NCBI RefSeq assembly: GCF_004797125.1
Contig: NZ_CP038810.1
Coordinates: 682,001-746,000 of the forward strand
Direction of reading: 5' to 3'
Source: Flavobacterium sangjuense
Lineage (GTDB): Bacteria; Bacteroidota; Bacteroidia; Flavobacteriales; Flavobacteriaceae
DNA: 64,000 nt
The position numbers were made by a program, and so were the translations under genes. Every line of letters starts with the position of its first letter. The stretch's first letter is position 1. The notes below the pieces were generated by a model, which saw only the letters and a list, made by a program, of their open reading frames with translations, was not told the origin of the DNA and did no database searches. This document shows positions 8,806 to 17,462 of the stretch, piece by piece.

Positions 8806-9987
8806 TTAGGATTGATTGTCACTATTAAGTTTCTGGGCTTTATATTCCTTAAAAGAAAAATAAAAAAGCCAGATGAAAAAGAATAATTCCGGCGGGAAAT
8901 AATGCCCGTCCCGGAATAATTTTAACAGGAAGTAAATATATATTCCCTGAGCCATATACAAGGTGGGGGATTCGTAGCATTTTACGCCAATTAAAAGAAC
9001 GTAAATAATCAATATAAATCCGATGAGCCCAAATTCTGAAACAATCCTTGTGAATAATGAGTTAGCATCAAAAGAATTATCAACGTGGCGCCCTTGTTTT
9101 CTTAAATATTCAGGAGGCCTCATTTCTTTTAGATAGCGCTGGGTATGCATATAGTGATGACTTCCAATTCCACTACCTAAAGGATGATCCGTTACATTTT
9201 CTTTGGCAATGAAAATGTTACTAATCAAAACATAAGAACTTAAGTTCGTGTCTTTGTCAAACTTTCCTGTATTGATAACATTCAACGAACGATATGTGTC
9301 ATCAACCCTTAGCTTAAAAAATGGCAATTCATTATATGCAAAATAAAATAACAGAACTACAATTGGGAGCATGCCAAAAAGATATCTGATCCTTTTTGGG
9401 GTTAAATTCGGAATTATTAATAAAAGCCCGCAACCTACATAACCAAGGGAAGAACCAGACAAAATAACGGTTCCGAAAATTAATAGAAAAGGGATATATT
9501 TTTTTTCTTTAAAATAATAATAAAAGGCTGGTATTACAACTATAACGTAATGTGCAGGTTCTTTAAAAATGCTGTTTAATCTGCCGTCAGCATAATTTAA
9601 TCCCATGAAGTAAAAGACATATCCGATGATTGCCACATACAGACACATTTTAACATACACCTTAACTATTTCAGCAGGCTTGTATAAAGATGTAAAGTTG
9701 TAATAGTAAACACCTACTATACCTATTCCCAGAATTTGAGAAAGCATGTAATTATAAGGAATCCAGATAATAGTATAAGTAATAAGTCCGTGAAGGAAAA
9801 AGAACAGCAGTAAAAGAGCAAAGTACTTATTTAAAACTACTTGTTTAATCTTAAATAATAAAATATAATTAACGAAAATAATTAGATATAATAATTTCCA
9901 ATCAATAATAAAATTGAAAAAGAAAGCTTCGGTAAATATTGCAAATACAGAGGAATATAAAAGATAGTCTTTTATTGAAATTTTCAT
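8806..9987 (-). CDS. Wzy-like O-antigen polymerase
   Basis: This 393-residue integral membrane protein has about ten to twelve hydrophobic helices. Typical Wzy marks are SGSSLGYVGCG in the middle, then a large hydrophilic periplasmic loop with GSGIGSHHYMHTQRY, and RIVSEFGLIGFILII near the end. Wzy enzymes join undecaprenyl-linked repeat units at the periplasmic face. A promoter element lies 21 bases upstream. It stands between the FkbM gene (99-base gap) and the GT4 gene (21-base gap), inside a block that also has a Wzx, so it is the best candidate for the true polymerase. Ligase activity is the alternative. Confidence 0.8.
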   Translation of the reverse strand: MKISIKDYLLYSSVFAIFTEAFFFNFIIDWKLLYLIIFVNYILLFKIKQVVLNKYFALLLLFFFLHGLITYTIIWIPYNYMLSQILGIGIVGVYYYNFTSLYKPAEIVKVYVKMCLYVAIIGYVFYFMGLNYADGRLNSIFKEPAHYVIVVIPAFYYYFKEKKYIPFLLIFGTVILSGSSLGYVGCGLLLIIPNLTPKRIRYLFGMLPIVVLLFYFAYNELPFFKLRVDDTYRSLNVINTGKFDKDTNLSSYVLISNIFIAKENVTDHPLGSGIGSHHYMHTQRYLKEMRPPEYLRKQGRHVDNSFDANSLFTRIVSEFGLIGFILIIYVLLIGVKCYESPTLYMAQGIYIYFLLKLFRDGHYFPPELFFFIWLFYFSFKEYKAQKLNSDNQS

Positions 9988-10007
9988 TGATTTGTTTTTT
10001 GTAAAGC

Positions 10008-10015
10008 CAAATATA
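10008..10015 (-). promoter_or_regulatory. Bacteroidota -7 promoter element
   Basis: Read on the reverse strand this is TATATTTG followed by G. It lies 20 bases upstream of the Wzy-like start at 9987, in the 99-base gap after the FkbM gene, so polymerase and GT4 may have their own transcript. Confidence 0.5.
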
Positions 10016-10086
10016 CGAATGATTACGATTTCGGTTGGTATATTTTATTCCGTCATACACAAACCAGTATTATTAAAGAATTAAGT

Positions 10087-10824
10087 TTATTTATAAAAAA
10101 CACCGTCCACTTCCATTAGTTTTCCTGAAACATTTTCATAGACGCCACTTTCAATAGTTGCAAGCTTAAAATCAAGACTGTTTAATTTTGATGTCATCTC
10201 CAGAAAAGTCATTGCGCCTTCATAGGAAGGAATTAGTGACATTTCCAGTTGAATCCCTAAGATTTTTTTAAGGGACTCTTTAGCACCATCCAAAATATAG
10301 CTTTCATAACCCTGGGTATCCATTTTCAGATAAATATTTTGACCCTCAACGTTCAGAGTGTCGAAGATTGAGTCTAGTTTTTTAATATCAACTTCCTCTT
10401 TTTTTATAAAAGAAGTGTTTGGCCCCCCTTGTTTTAATTCAGGTAAACTTTCCAATAAAGAACTACTCACGGAGTTTTTAGAAATATTGATAGTTGCTTT
10501 TCCATCGCGCTCGCCTAATGAACAATGGTGAATTTCCCAGTTAGGATCGTTTTTTGAAGTTTTACACAGTTTTTCAAACGCTTCATATGTTGGCTCGAAG
10601 GAAATAATACGGCCTTTGTATCCAATGTTCCTCATATCGCTTCCATATTGACCAATATTGGCACCCACATCTATAATTACATTGATATTATAGTGTTTTA
10701 GTAATTTTATTCTTCGATCCAACTCAGGAGTTGGGTATTTGATAATTTCTAACCCTATGAAAGCATTAAATTTACGTTTAATTATAAGTAAAAAACGCTT
10801 GTTTTTGTATAAGAAATTATTCAT
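10087..10824 (-). CDS. FkbM family methyltransferase
   Basis: This 245-residue SAM-dependent methyltransferase has motif I as IIDVGANIGQYG, the SFEPT acidic post-I segment, and the FkbM signature KKLDSIFD followed by LKMDTQGYE. FkbM proteins in glycan clusters usually O-methylate a sugar. Its start overlaps the end of the flippase gene by 8 bases, so both are on one transcript. A second FkbM gene starts at 12419 on the other strand; the two proteins share the fold but differ clearly in sequence, so probably methylate different positions or sugars. Confidence 0.9.
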   Translation of the reverse strand: MNNFLYKNKRFLLIIKRKFNAFIGLEIIKYPTPELDRRIKLLKHYNINVIIDVGANIGQYGSDMRNIGYKGRIISFEPTYEAFEKLCKTSKNDPNWEIHHCSLGERDGKATINISKNSVSSSLLESLPELKQGGPNTSFIKKEEVDIKKLDSIFDTLNVEGQNIYLKMDTQGYESYILDGAKESLKKILGIQLEMSLIPSYEGAMTFLEMTSKLNSLDFKLATIESGVYENVSGKLMEVDGVFYK

Positions 10825-12145
10825 CTGAGGGTATTTTTTTAATTATGTTGTAACATTCAAGAGGTATAAAGACTACCCAAATTAGTAATATAATAACCGT
10901 AGAGATAACAACGCTATTAATACCAAAATTAAGATGTATAAAAAGATAGGATAACGGAATTTTTAAAAACACACTTAAAAGTAGAAGTATAATATACTTG
11001 TTTAATTTACCAATTCCATTTAAGAAGAATGTATAAAAGGTAACAAAAACCCGAAAAAGGGTTGCTATTGCAGTATATAATATCAATCCACTCGGCAACG
11101 TAATTTTATCTTTTATCCAAATTGAAATGACAAAGGGACATATCAGTGAGATGAGCGCAATAAACAAAAACATGATTATGAATAAAAGATTAAATCTTTT
11201 GAATGAAGCAAGTAATACTGCTTTCTTATTCTGCACATAATTTTTAGCAAACATTGACCATAATGGGGAAAGTGTTGCAAGCATAATCATTATCGGAAAC
11301 TGGAAATACTTATTCACGATCTCATAAGGCACAATATCTTTTGGCCCAAAAACACTGGAAAGAATATAATTATCTGAAGAAAAAACAAACAGCAAACCAA
11401 CTTGAATTATCATGTATTTTGTTCCAAGAACAATAATTTCTTTTAAAAATTCTTTCGAAGTTTTAACCGTAGTCTTTAAGTTTAGTTCCTCTTTGTAAAA
11501 GAAAAATAAAGTATATAAAAAGTTTACTAAAAAACAGGATAAACCATTCAATAAAGTAATAATCATCAGTTTGTCTTCGCTGGGAATATTTGGAGCGATT
11601 AGTATTAAAACCCCAAGTGAAGCTAAAAACAAGATTTGATTTACAGCAATGGACTGTTCTGCATATTTTCCTTTTAAGAAAGCCACAAACAATGATTTAT
11701 GGACATTGAATAAAAAGTTTAAACAAAAAAAGAACATGTTAATCACAAATAGCTTTTTGACAAACATTGAGGAGTGAACGGGTATTTTCAGAAAAGTCTT
11801 TAAATCAATGATAAAAATCAATACCAAAAAAAAGACAAATAAAAACAGAGCAATGTAAGCGGTTATTTTATAGGTTGACTTTAAATAGCTTTTAAGCAAA
11901 TCCTGCCTGTTTTCATGAATTAGAATTGGCACCTTAGTTTTTAAAACACTTGCCAGCCCAAAATCCATTAATAAAACCCATTGAAAAAGTGCAAAAACCA
12001 ATACCCATAAACCATAGTCGGTATCTCCCAGATAACTGATTAAAATTGGTATCGAAATAAATAAGGAAAGACCGGAAACACCCTTGTATAAGCCACTCAT
12101 TACGAGGTGGTTGCTGGTAATTTTCCTAATTAATGTAGTTAGCAT
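10817..12145 (-). CDS. Wzx-like oligosaccharide flippase
   Basis: This 442-residue protein has about twelve transmembrane helices of the MOP/MATE polysaccharide-exporter type, beginning SNHLVMSGLYKGVSGLSLF and with the early SYLGDTDYGLWVL segment found in many Wzx proteins. It should flip the undecaprenyl-linked repeat unit to the periplasmic face. It is the first gene of the reverse block and faces the second FkbM gene across a 273-base gap. A second flippase is encoded at 43629, outside the locus. Confidence 0.87.
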   Translation of the reverse strand: MLTTLIRKITSNHLVMSGLYKGVSGLSLFISIPILISYLGDTDYGLWVLVFALFQWVLLMDFGLASVLKTKVPILIHENRQDLLKSYLKSTYKITAYIALFLFVFFLVLIFIIDLKTFLKIPVHSSMFVKKLFVINMFFFCLNFLFNVHKSLFVAFLKGKYAEQSIAVNQILFLASLGVLILIAPNIPSEDKLMIITLLNGLSCFLVNFLYTLFFFYKEELNLKTTVKTSKEFLKEIIVLGTKYMIIQVGLLFVFSSDNYILSSVFGPKDIVPYEIVNKYFQFPIMIMLATLSPLWSMFAKNYVQNKKAVLLASFKRFNLLFIIMFLFIALISLICPFVISIWIKDKITLPSGLILYTAIATLFRVFVTFYTFFLNGIGKLNKYIILLLLSVFLKIPLSYLFIHLNFGINSVVISTVIILLIWVVFIPLECYNIIKKIPSDE

Positions 12146-12418
12146 TAGGTGATTATTATATAATTTGAGGTTAGAATAATATTTCCTGAAAAAATTAAGT
12201 GGTAAATGTAATCATAAATACTTGAAAACTTTTCAAGTCAGCTTATTAATACATTTCAATTTGTGTTGAATTTTGCCAGATTTTTTAAATGAAAAAGGCA
12301 GTAGAATTTAGTGTTTTCTGCTAAAAAATTATCTATAAAAGAGGTAATATTCAGGTTTTATTATATCTTGCACCGGTTTTAAAATACAGACAATTTAAAG
12401 CTTCAAATAATAATAAAA
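12146..12418. promoter_or_regulatory. Divergent intergenic region of the glycan locus
   Basis: This 273-base, very A/T-rich gap separates the reverse flippase block from the forward FkbM block, so it must hold promoters for both. I see no perfect TAnnTTTG on either strand. TATCTTGC near 12365 is one base short of a -7 element for the forward gene. A 19-base palindrome lies at 12220-12238. No coding frame of note is seen. Confidence 0.5.
12220..12238. repeat. 19-base perfect palindrome, possible operator
   Basis: ACTTGAAAA-C-TTTTCAAGT: 9-base arms around one central base, in the divergent promoter region between the two halves of the glycan locus. It has no U-run, so it is not a clear terminator. 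Its size and symmetry fit a dimeric regulator site; this is inference. Confidence 0.45.
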
Positions 12419-13156
12419 ATGAAATACCAGACCTTAATAAAACAGATATTCATTGTTGGAAAATCAAAATGGTTTCTCTATTTTCTTAGAGGAAAAATAT
12501 TTTCTTTTTCATCATTTGAAATCGTTACTAATTTAAAGAGAACGGTACCTAATTTAGATTATATTATTGATGTAGGGGCTAATTCAGGACAATTCTCAAA
12601 GGTGGCCAGTTTTCATTTTCCAAATGCAATAATGCATGTTTTTGAACCGCTTCCAAACCTTTATCCAAAAATTGAAAAGATGTTTAAAGGGAAAGAAAAT
12701 ATAACCACTCACAATTTAGCATTAGGCAACGAATCGGGAACAATAAAGTTCAACCAAAATGAGTTTGGCCACATCAGTTCTGTATTAAATATTAGTACAG
12801 ATAACGTTCATTATCCAAAAGGGAATGGTTTGAGTCAGATAGATGTTGAGATAAAAACCTTAGATTCACTTTCATTGTTTGATGAGATGGAGAAAGGAAC
12901 GTCGCTGTTAAAATTGGATGTTCAGGGTTATGAACTGGAAGTTCTGAAAGGAGGAGAAAAAACGCTTAATAATCTCGATTACATTTTGATTGAAGCCAAT
13001 TTGGAACAGCTTTATGTCAATCAGCCTACATTTACTCAGGTCAATAATTATCTAAACAGTAAAGGTTTTGAGCTGTCTGACATGCTTGATTTTAACTTGG
13101 GAGCAAAAAACAAGTATATCGAAATTGATTTATTGTATAAAAAAGTTCAAGGATAA
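12419..13156 (+). CDS. FkbM family methyltransferase (second copy)
   Basis: This 245-residue SAM-dependent methyltransferase has IIDVGANSGQFS (motif I), HVFEPLP, then KTLDSL and LLKLDVQGYELEVLKGGE, the FkbM signature. It probably O-methylates a glycan sugar. It is the same length as the FkbM protein at 10087 but clearly divergent from it. It heads a forward block with two SDR enzymes and a WecG-type transferase; the next gene starts 11 bases after its stop. The start is an ATG preceded by an A-rich stretch, as is usual here. Confidence 0.9.
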   Translation: MKYQTLIKQIFIVGKSKWFLYFLRGKIFSFSSFEIVTNLKRTVPNLDYIIDVGANSGQFSKVASFHFPNAIMHVFEPLPNLYPKIEKMFKGKENITTHNLALGNESGTIKFNQNEFGHISSVLNISTDNVHYPKGNGLSQIDVEIKTLDSLSLFDEMEKGTSLLKLDVQGYELEVLKGGEKTLNNLDYILIEANLEQLYVNQPTFTQVNNYLNSKGFELSDMLDFNLGAKNKYIEIDLLYKKVQG

Positions 13157-13167
13157 GAATTAAAAAG

Positions 13168-14127
13168 ATGGCGAGAATAATTGTTACTGGAGGATCAGGT
13201 TTTATAGGAACTAATTTAGTTGAGTATTTTTGTTCAAAAAACCACGAAGTAATTAATTTTGACATTAAAGAGCCAAAAAACAGACAGTTTATCAAAAATT
13301 GGATAAAAGGAGATGTTTTAAATAAGGATCAGGTTTTATCCTGTTTTACTGAGTTTAATCCTGAATACGTTGTTCATTTAGCTGCGAGAACTGATTTAGA
13401 TGAGAATAAATCAATAGCCGGTTATGCAGCCAATACAGATGGTGTTCAAAACATAATTGATATCATTAATACGTTTCCAAATATTAAAAGAACAATTTAT
13501 GCATCCAGCAGAATGGTTTGCAAAATAGACTACATTCCTGAAAACTTTGATGATTATTGTCCCCCAAATTTGTATGGTGAAAGCAAAGTTATAGGTGAAA
13601 AAAAGGTAAAAGCTTATGCAAACCACGATTATGTTTTGGTTAGGCCGACATCTATTTGGGGACCCTATTTTGAAATCCCATATCGTACTTTTTTTGATAC
13701 CGTGAGAAAAGGATTGTTCTTTCTGCCTAAAGGCAATTACCCAAAAAAATCATTCGGATTTGTATTAAATACCGTTTTTCAACTTGAAAAAATACTATTT
13801 GAACCTAAAGAAAATTTAGAGTTAACCTATTATCTTACGGATTATCCACCGCTCGATTTAAAAGAATGGGCCGATATGGTTTCTAATGAATTTGGGATAA
13901 AAAAAACCAGGGAATTGCCAATGCCAATTCTTAAAATCGTATCAAAGGCAGGAGATTTACTGCAAAAAATAGGCTGGCAAAATCCACCTTTAACTACTTT
14001 CAGGTTAAATAATTTAATTACAAATATGGTTTACGATACCAAAAGTCTGGAAAAGCTTTGCGGTAAATTACCTTATTCTTTAGATGAAGGAGTTTCAATG
14101 ACTGCTTCCTGGTTAAAGAAAAATTAA
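13168..14127 (+). CDS. NAD-dependent epimerase/dehydratase family protein (extended SDR)
   Basis: This 319-residue extended SDR has the Rossmann motif TGGSGFIGTN at 7-16, VVHLAARTD near 70, and a YGESK catalytic Tyr-Lys pair. The usual Ser before the Tyr falls in the ASSRMV segment. It therefore works on a nucleotide sugar, as an epimerase, dehydratase or reductase, but the precise reaction cannot be told. The specificity-bearing C-terminal half does not match UDP-glucose epimerase or dTDP-glucose dehydratase as I know them. It lies between the FkbM and WecG-type genes. Confidence 0.82.
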   Translation: MARIIVTGGSGFIGTNLVEYFCSKNHEVINFDIKEPKNRQFIKNWIKGDVLNKDQVLSCFTEFNPEYVVHLAARTDLDENKSIAGYAANTDGVQNIIDIINTFPNIKRTIYASSRMVCKIDYIPENFDDYCPPNLYGESKVIGEKKVKAYANHDYVLVRPTSIWGPYFEIPYRTFFDTVRKGLFFLPKGNYPKKSFGFVLNTVFQLEKILFEPKENLELTYYLTDYPPLDLKEWADMVSNEFGIKKTRELPMPILKIVSKAGDLLQKIGWQNPPLTTFRLNNLITNMVYDTKSLEKLCGKLPYSLDEGVSMTASWLKKN

Positions 14128-14158
14128 AATATTTGATATAGATAAAAACATACTTTCA

Positions 14159-14899
14159 ATGACAATTCAAATTTTAGGAATTCAATTCTTTAAAGGAAAA
14201 ACAGAAGAGGTATTTACATTTTTAAAAAACAAAGGCGGTCTGCTTACAGTACCAGCTGCTCCGGCTCTTGTAACTATTGCTCACGATAAAGAATATTATG
14301 ATGCTTTGCTCGAGTCCGATATAGTAATTCCGGATAGTGGTTATATGATATTAATTTGGAATACATTTTTTAAAAGTAAAATAAACAAAATTTCAGGTTT
14401 GGAATTCATCAATTTTTTTGTCGAAAACATAAACAAATTTAAAGACGACACTTTTTTTCTAGTGAACCCTTCGGATGTTGATGGTAAAATAAATAAGGAT
14501 TTTTTAAATAGTAAAGGGTTAAAAATAGAAGAAAAAGATATTTATACCGCGCCATTTTATAATGGAGATGTCAGAGACACTAAACTTTTGACATTAATAG
14601 AAGCTCAAAAGCCAAAATGGATTTTTATCAACATTGGTGGCGGAACCCAAGAAAAGCTTGGTTTGTTTTTAAAGCACAAGCTGTCTTATTCTCCGGCAAT
14701 TTTGTGTACAGGAGCAGCATTGGCTTTTAAAACAGGCAGACAGGTAAACATGCCAGGTTGGGTAGATTATATTTATATGGGTTGGTTATTGCGATGTATT
14801 TCAAATCCAAAGGTGTTTATCCCCAGATATTTTAGTGGCTTTAAGCTTTTAAACATGATTTTAATTAATAAATCGAATAAGGTAACTGTTAATAACTAA
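14159..14899 (+). CDS. WecG/TagA/CpsF family glycosyltransferase
   Basis: This 246-residue protein resembles the GT26 family, which transfers ManNAc or ManNAcA-type sugars to undecaprenyl-linked acceptors. Visible family features are the early VPAAPALVTIAHD segment, DIVIPDSGYMI (the family usually has a D-G here; this protein has D-S-G), and a late CTGAALAFKTGRQ then PGW segment. Presence of wecB (UDP-ManNAc supply) at 21047 fits a ManNAc-type donor. It is forward, 31 bases after the SDR gene. Confidence 0.82.
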   Translation: MTIQILGIQFFKGKTEEVFTFLKNKGGLLTVPAAPALVTIAHDKEYYDALLESDIVIPDSGYMILIWNTFFKSKINKISGLEFINFFVENINKFKDDTFFLVNPSDVDGKINKDFLNSKGLKIEEKDIYTAPFYNGDVRDTKLLTLIEAQKPKWIFINIGGGTQEKLGLFLKHKLSYSPAILCTGAALAFKTGRQVNMPGWVDYIYMGWLLRCISNPKVFIPRYFSGFKLLNMILINKSNKVTVNN

Positions 14900-14957
14900 T
14901 AACTTATAAAAATAATTCATAAATTCGCACCTTGAAAAAAGAATAATTCAATTAAAA

Positions 14958-15926
14958 ATGAAGAAAATACTAGTATGTGGCGCAGGGGGGTTTATTGGAG
15001 GACACCTTGTAAATAGATTAAAATCAGAAGGACATTGGGTAAGAGGAGTCGATTTAAAAGAAAACGAATACGGTAACAATAATTCGGATGAATTCATACT
15101 AGGAGATTTAAGAGATCCGGTTGTTGCCCAAAAAGCAGTAAAAGGAATTGATGAAGTTTATCAATTAGCAGCAGATATGGGCGGTGCCGGTTATATTTTT
15201 ACCGGCGATCATGATGCTGATGTAATGAATAACTCTGCACTATGTAATCTTAATGTACTGGGCGCTTCACAAAAAGAAGGAGTTAAGAAAATATTCTATT
15301 CTTCCTCTGCTTGTATGTATCCTGAGTATAACCAAATGGATCCGGACAACCCTAAATGTTCTGAAGATTCAGCATATCCTGCAGCTCCTGATAGTGAATA
15401 TGGCTGGGAAAAGCTATTCAGCGAAAGACTTTATTTATCGTATCATAGAAACTACGGAATAGAAGTTAGAATAGCAAGATTTCACAATATTTTTGGGCCT
15501 CAGGGAACCTGGAATGGAGGGAAGGAAAAAGCACCGGCAGCTATGTGCAGAAAAGCAGCCGAAGCAGAAGACGGAACAAGCATAGAGGTATGGGGAGACG
15601 GAAAACAAACACGTTCTTTCTTATATATTGATGAATGTGTTGAAGCAGTTATGAGATTAATGAATTCGGATTTTACAGGACCTGTTAATATTGGTTCAGA
15701 AGAGATGATTTCCATCAATGACTTTGCACAGATGGCGATTGATATTTCCGGAAAAAAATTAAAAATCAACAACATTCCCGGACCAACAGGAGTAAGAGGA
15801 AGAAATTCAGATAATAAATTATTGTTCGAAAAACTGCAATGGGCACCTTCTTTATCTTTGATTGACGGAATGAAAAAAACGTATTCCTGGATAGACAGTC
15901 AAATTCAGGTTGAAGTAAAAAAATAA
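14958..15926 (+). CDS. GDP-mannose 3,5-epimerase-like protein
   Basis: This 322-residue extended SDR closely resembles plant GDP-mannose 3,5-epimerase (GME), which makes GDP-L-galactose and GDP-L-gulose. The nucleotide motif GAGGFIGGH is at 8-16. The distinctive segments are AADMGGAGYI (71-80), SSSACMYPE, RFHNIFGP, GGKEKAPAAMCRKA and GVRGRNSDN. Cys119, Tyr148, Lys152 and Lys191 match the four catalytic residues reported for Arabidopsis GME (Cys145, Tyr174, Lys178, Lys217) at a constant offset of 26. That is strong evidence for the same two-site epimerisation chemistry. It closes the forward block and is followed by a strong terminator. A different GDP- or UDP-sugar epimerase is the alternative. 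The product would be a rare L-hexose for the surface glycan. Confidence 0.85.
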   Translation: MKKILVCGAGGFIGGHLVNRLKSEGHWVRGVDLKENEYGNNNSDEFILGDLRDPVVAQKAVKGIDEVYQLAADMGGAGYIFTGDHDADVMNNSALCNLNVLGASQKEGVKKIFYSSSACMYPEYNQMDPDNPKCSEDSAYPAAPDSEYGWEKLFSERLYLSYHRNYGIEVRIARFHNIFGPQGTWNGGKEKAPAAMCRKAAEAEDGTSIEVWGDGKQTRSFLYIDECVEAVMRLMNSDFTGPVNIGSEEMISINDFAQMAIDISGKKLKINNIPGPTGVRGRNSDNKLLFEKLQWAPSLSLIDGMKKTYSWIDSQIQVEVKK

Positions 15927-15948
15927 AAAGCAGGATAGCATAATTAAT

Positions 15949-15982
15949 GCCTCAAAACCCGAAGGGTTTTGGGGCTTTTTTT
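15949..15982 (+). terminator. Rho-independent terminator after the GME-like gene
   Basis: A 12-base-pair stem (15949-15960 with 15964-15975, one G-T pair) with a GAA loop is followed by seven T. It ends the forward block that starts at 12419. Confidence 0.9.
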
Positions 15983-16004
15983 TGAGGTTTAATTCGTTAA
16001 ATTC

Positions 16005-16030
16005 ATTTGACACATATTTGTTTGTCAAAT
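16005..16030. repeat. Inverted repeat in the promoter region of the next operon
   Basis: ATTTGACA (16005-16012) and TGTCAAAT (16023-16030) are perfect 8-base arms 10 bases apart. It follows the terminator and lies about 90 bases before the O-antigen ligase-like start at 16121, so it could be an operator. It has no U-run long enough for a strong terminator. Confidence 0.4.
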
Positions 16031-16120
16031 ATTTTTAATAACAGAATAAAAAATCATAACTTGCCATTGATACAAAAATAGTGGACACTGCTATTAATGA
16101 TTTTGACAAGAATAAAATAA

Positions 16121-17455
16121 ATGAAGAATAACTATCCATTTTTTAAGTTTTTTTCTCTGAAAACAAATCAAGAGCTTAACAAAGAGACACCACTTTATTT
16201 ATTAATTTTTGTGTTGCTCTCCATCCCGCTGCCACATTCGGTAAACAGTATCGCTATTGGCTTATTGGTTTTTTCAACCTTCTTTTTTTTCAAAAAGCAG
16301 AATTTTAAGATAGACTATACATTATTATTTCCCATACTGCTGTATCTTTTGATGCTGCTTTCCTATTTTTGGACCATAGATAAAAGTTTAACATTACCGG
16401 CATTATCAAAAGAATTACCCTTTCTCCTCATACCTTTATGTTTCATTATTTTCGGAGGAATATCTAAATATCAAAAGCAACTTATTCTGCAGGTATACAG
16501 TTATGGGATATTGGTGTATGCCTTATTTTATCTTGTCAAAGCAACAATACGTTATTTTTCCTCGCACGATAGCAGTGTTTTCTTTTACCACGAATTGGTA
16601 ACCAAAGATGTGAATGCCATACATGTTTCGGTCTACATGGCCATTTCATTTTTTTACTTCTACACAAAACCGATAAAAAAAATCATTGATTTCCTATGCA
16701 TTGGTATTTTGCTGTTGATGGTTATTCTACTCTCTTCCCAAAACATTATTATAGCATTTATTGGTTTGATAATAGTATATCATTTGTTCTACTCCAAACT
16801 TTCTAAGCAATTGCGTTTGAAAAATCTGATAGTATTCTTGATCCTGGTTCTATCATTAGGGTTTATAGGAAGTATAAAAGATAAATTACATCATGAGTAT
16901 GAAACAATAATGACAGATAGTACTGTAAATGATGTTATTTCAAAAGAAAACAAAACAACATTTTACAATGTCAGCATAAAACAGGCCTGGACAAATACAG
17001 TCTTCAATCAAAATGATTTTTTCCCAGGAACAGCCTTCAGGGTATACCAGTTTAGAATATTTTTAGAAATGATGAATGAAGACAACATTTTTTGGAAAGG
17101 TTATGGACTGAACGCATCTTATCCCAAAATTGAAGCTAAAGGCGTGGCTTATCATGTATATCAGGGTGATGATTCCAGTGATGGATATCAAAAGATGAAT
17201 TTTCACAATCAATATGTTCAGAATTTTGCAGATTTGGGAGTTTTTGGCTTTTTATTGATAGTAATAATGCTTTTTATTAACGTTAAAAATGCAATCAAAA
17301 CAAAAGATTTTGTGAATTTTGCTTTCGCATTTCTAATGATAAGTTTATTTTTGACCGAATCATTTTTATGGAGGCAACGAGGCGTGGTTTTTTTCACTAT
17401 GATGTATTGTCTTTTTAATTCAGGGATTAATCAAAAGAATCCTAGTGTAGAATAA
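16121..17455 (+). CDS. O-antigen ligase family membrane protein
   Basis: This 444-residue protein has ten or more hydrophobic helices and the Wzy_C/O-antigen ligase layout: [20 protein letters not shown] near 90 (the W-x-x-D-x-S pattern common in ligases), a mid-protein SSQN segment, then a large periplasmic loop with [13 protein letters not shown] and [19 protein letters not shown]. It may be the ligase of the pathway or another polymerase. It is first in a forward operon, with uxs 7 bases downstream, and is preceded by a terminator and an inverted repeat. Confidence 0.83.
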   Translation: MKNNYPFFKFFSLKTNQELNKETPLYLLIFVLLSIPLPHSVNSIAIGLLVFSTFFFFKKQNFKIDYTLLFPILLYLLMLLSYFWTIDKSLTLPALSKELPFLLIPLCFIIFGGISKYQKQLILQVYSYGILVYALFYLVKATIRYFSSHDSSVFFYHELVTKDVNAIHVSVYMAISFFYFYTKPIKKIIDFLCIGILLLMVILLSSQNIIIAFIGLIIVYHLFYSKLSKQLRLKNLIVFLILVLSLGFIGSIKDKLHHEYETIMTDSTVNDVISKENKTTFYNVSIKQAWTNTVFNQNDFFPGTAFRVYQFRIFLEMMNEDNIFWKGYGLNASYPKIEAKGVAYHVYQGDDSSDGYQKMNFHNQYVQNFADLGVFGFLLIVIMLFINVKNAIKTKDFVNFAFAFLMISLFLTESFLWRQRGVVFFTMMYCLFNSGINQKNPSVE

Positions 17456-17462
17456 ATTTTAT

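Noticed and set aside
12363..12372. TATCTTGC as a -7 element for the second FkbM gene
   Set aside because: It lacks one T of the TTTG core and has no -33 partner, so it is too weak to list as a promoter.
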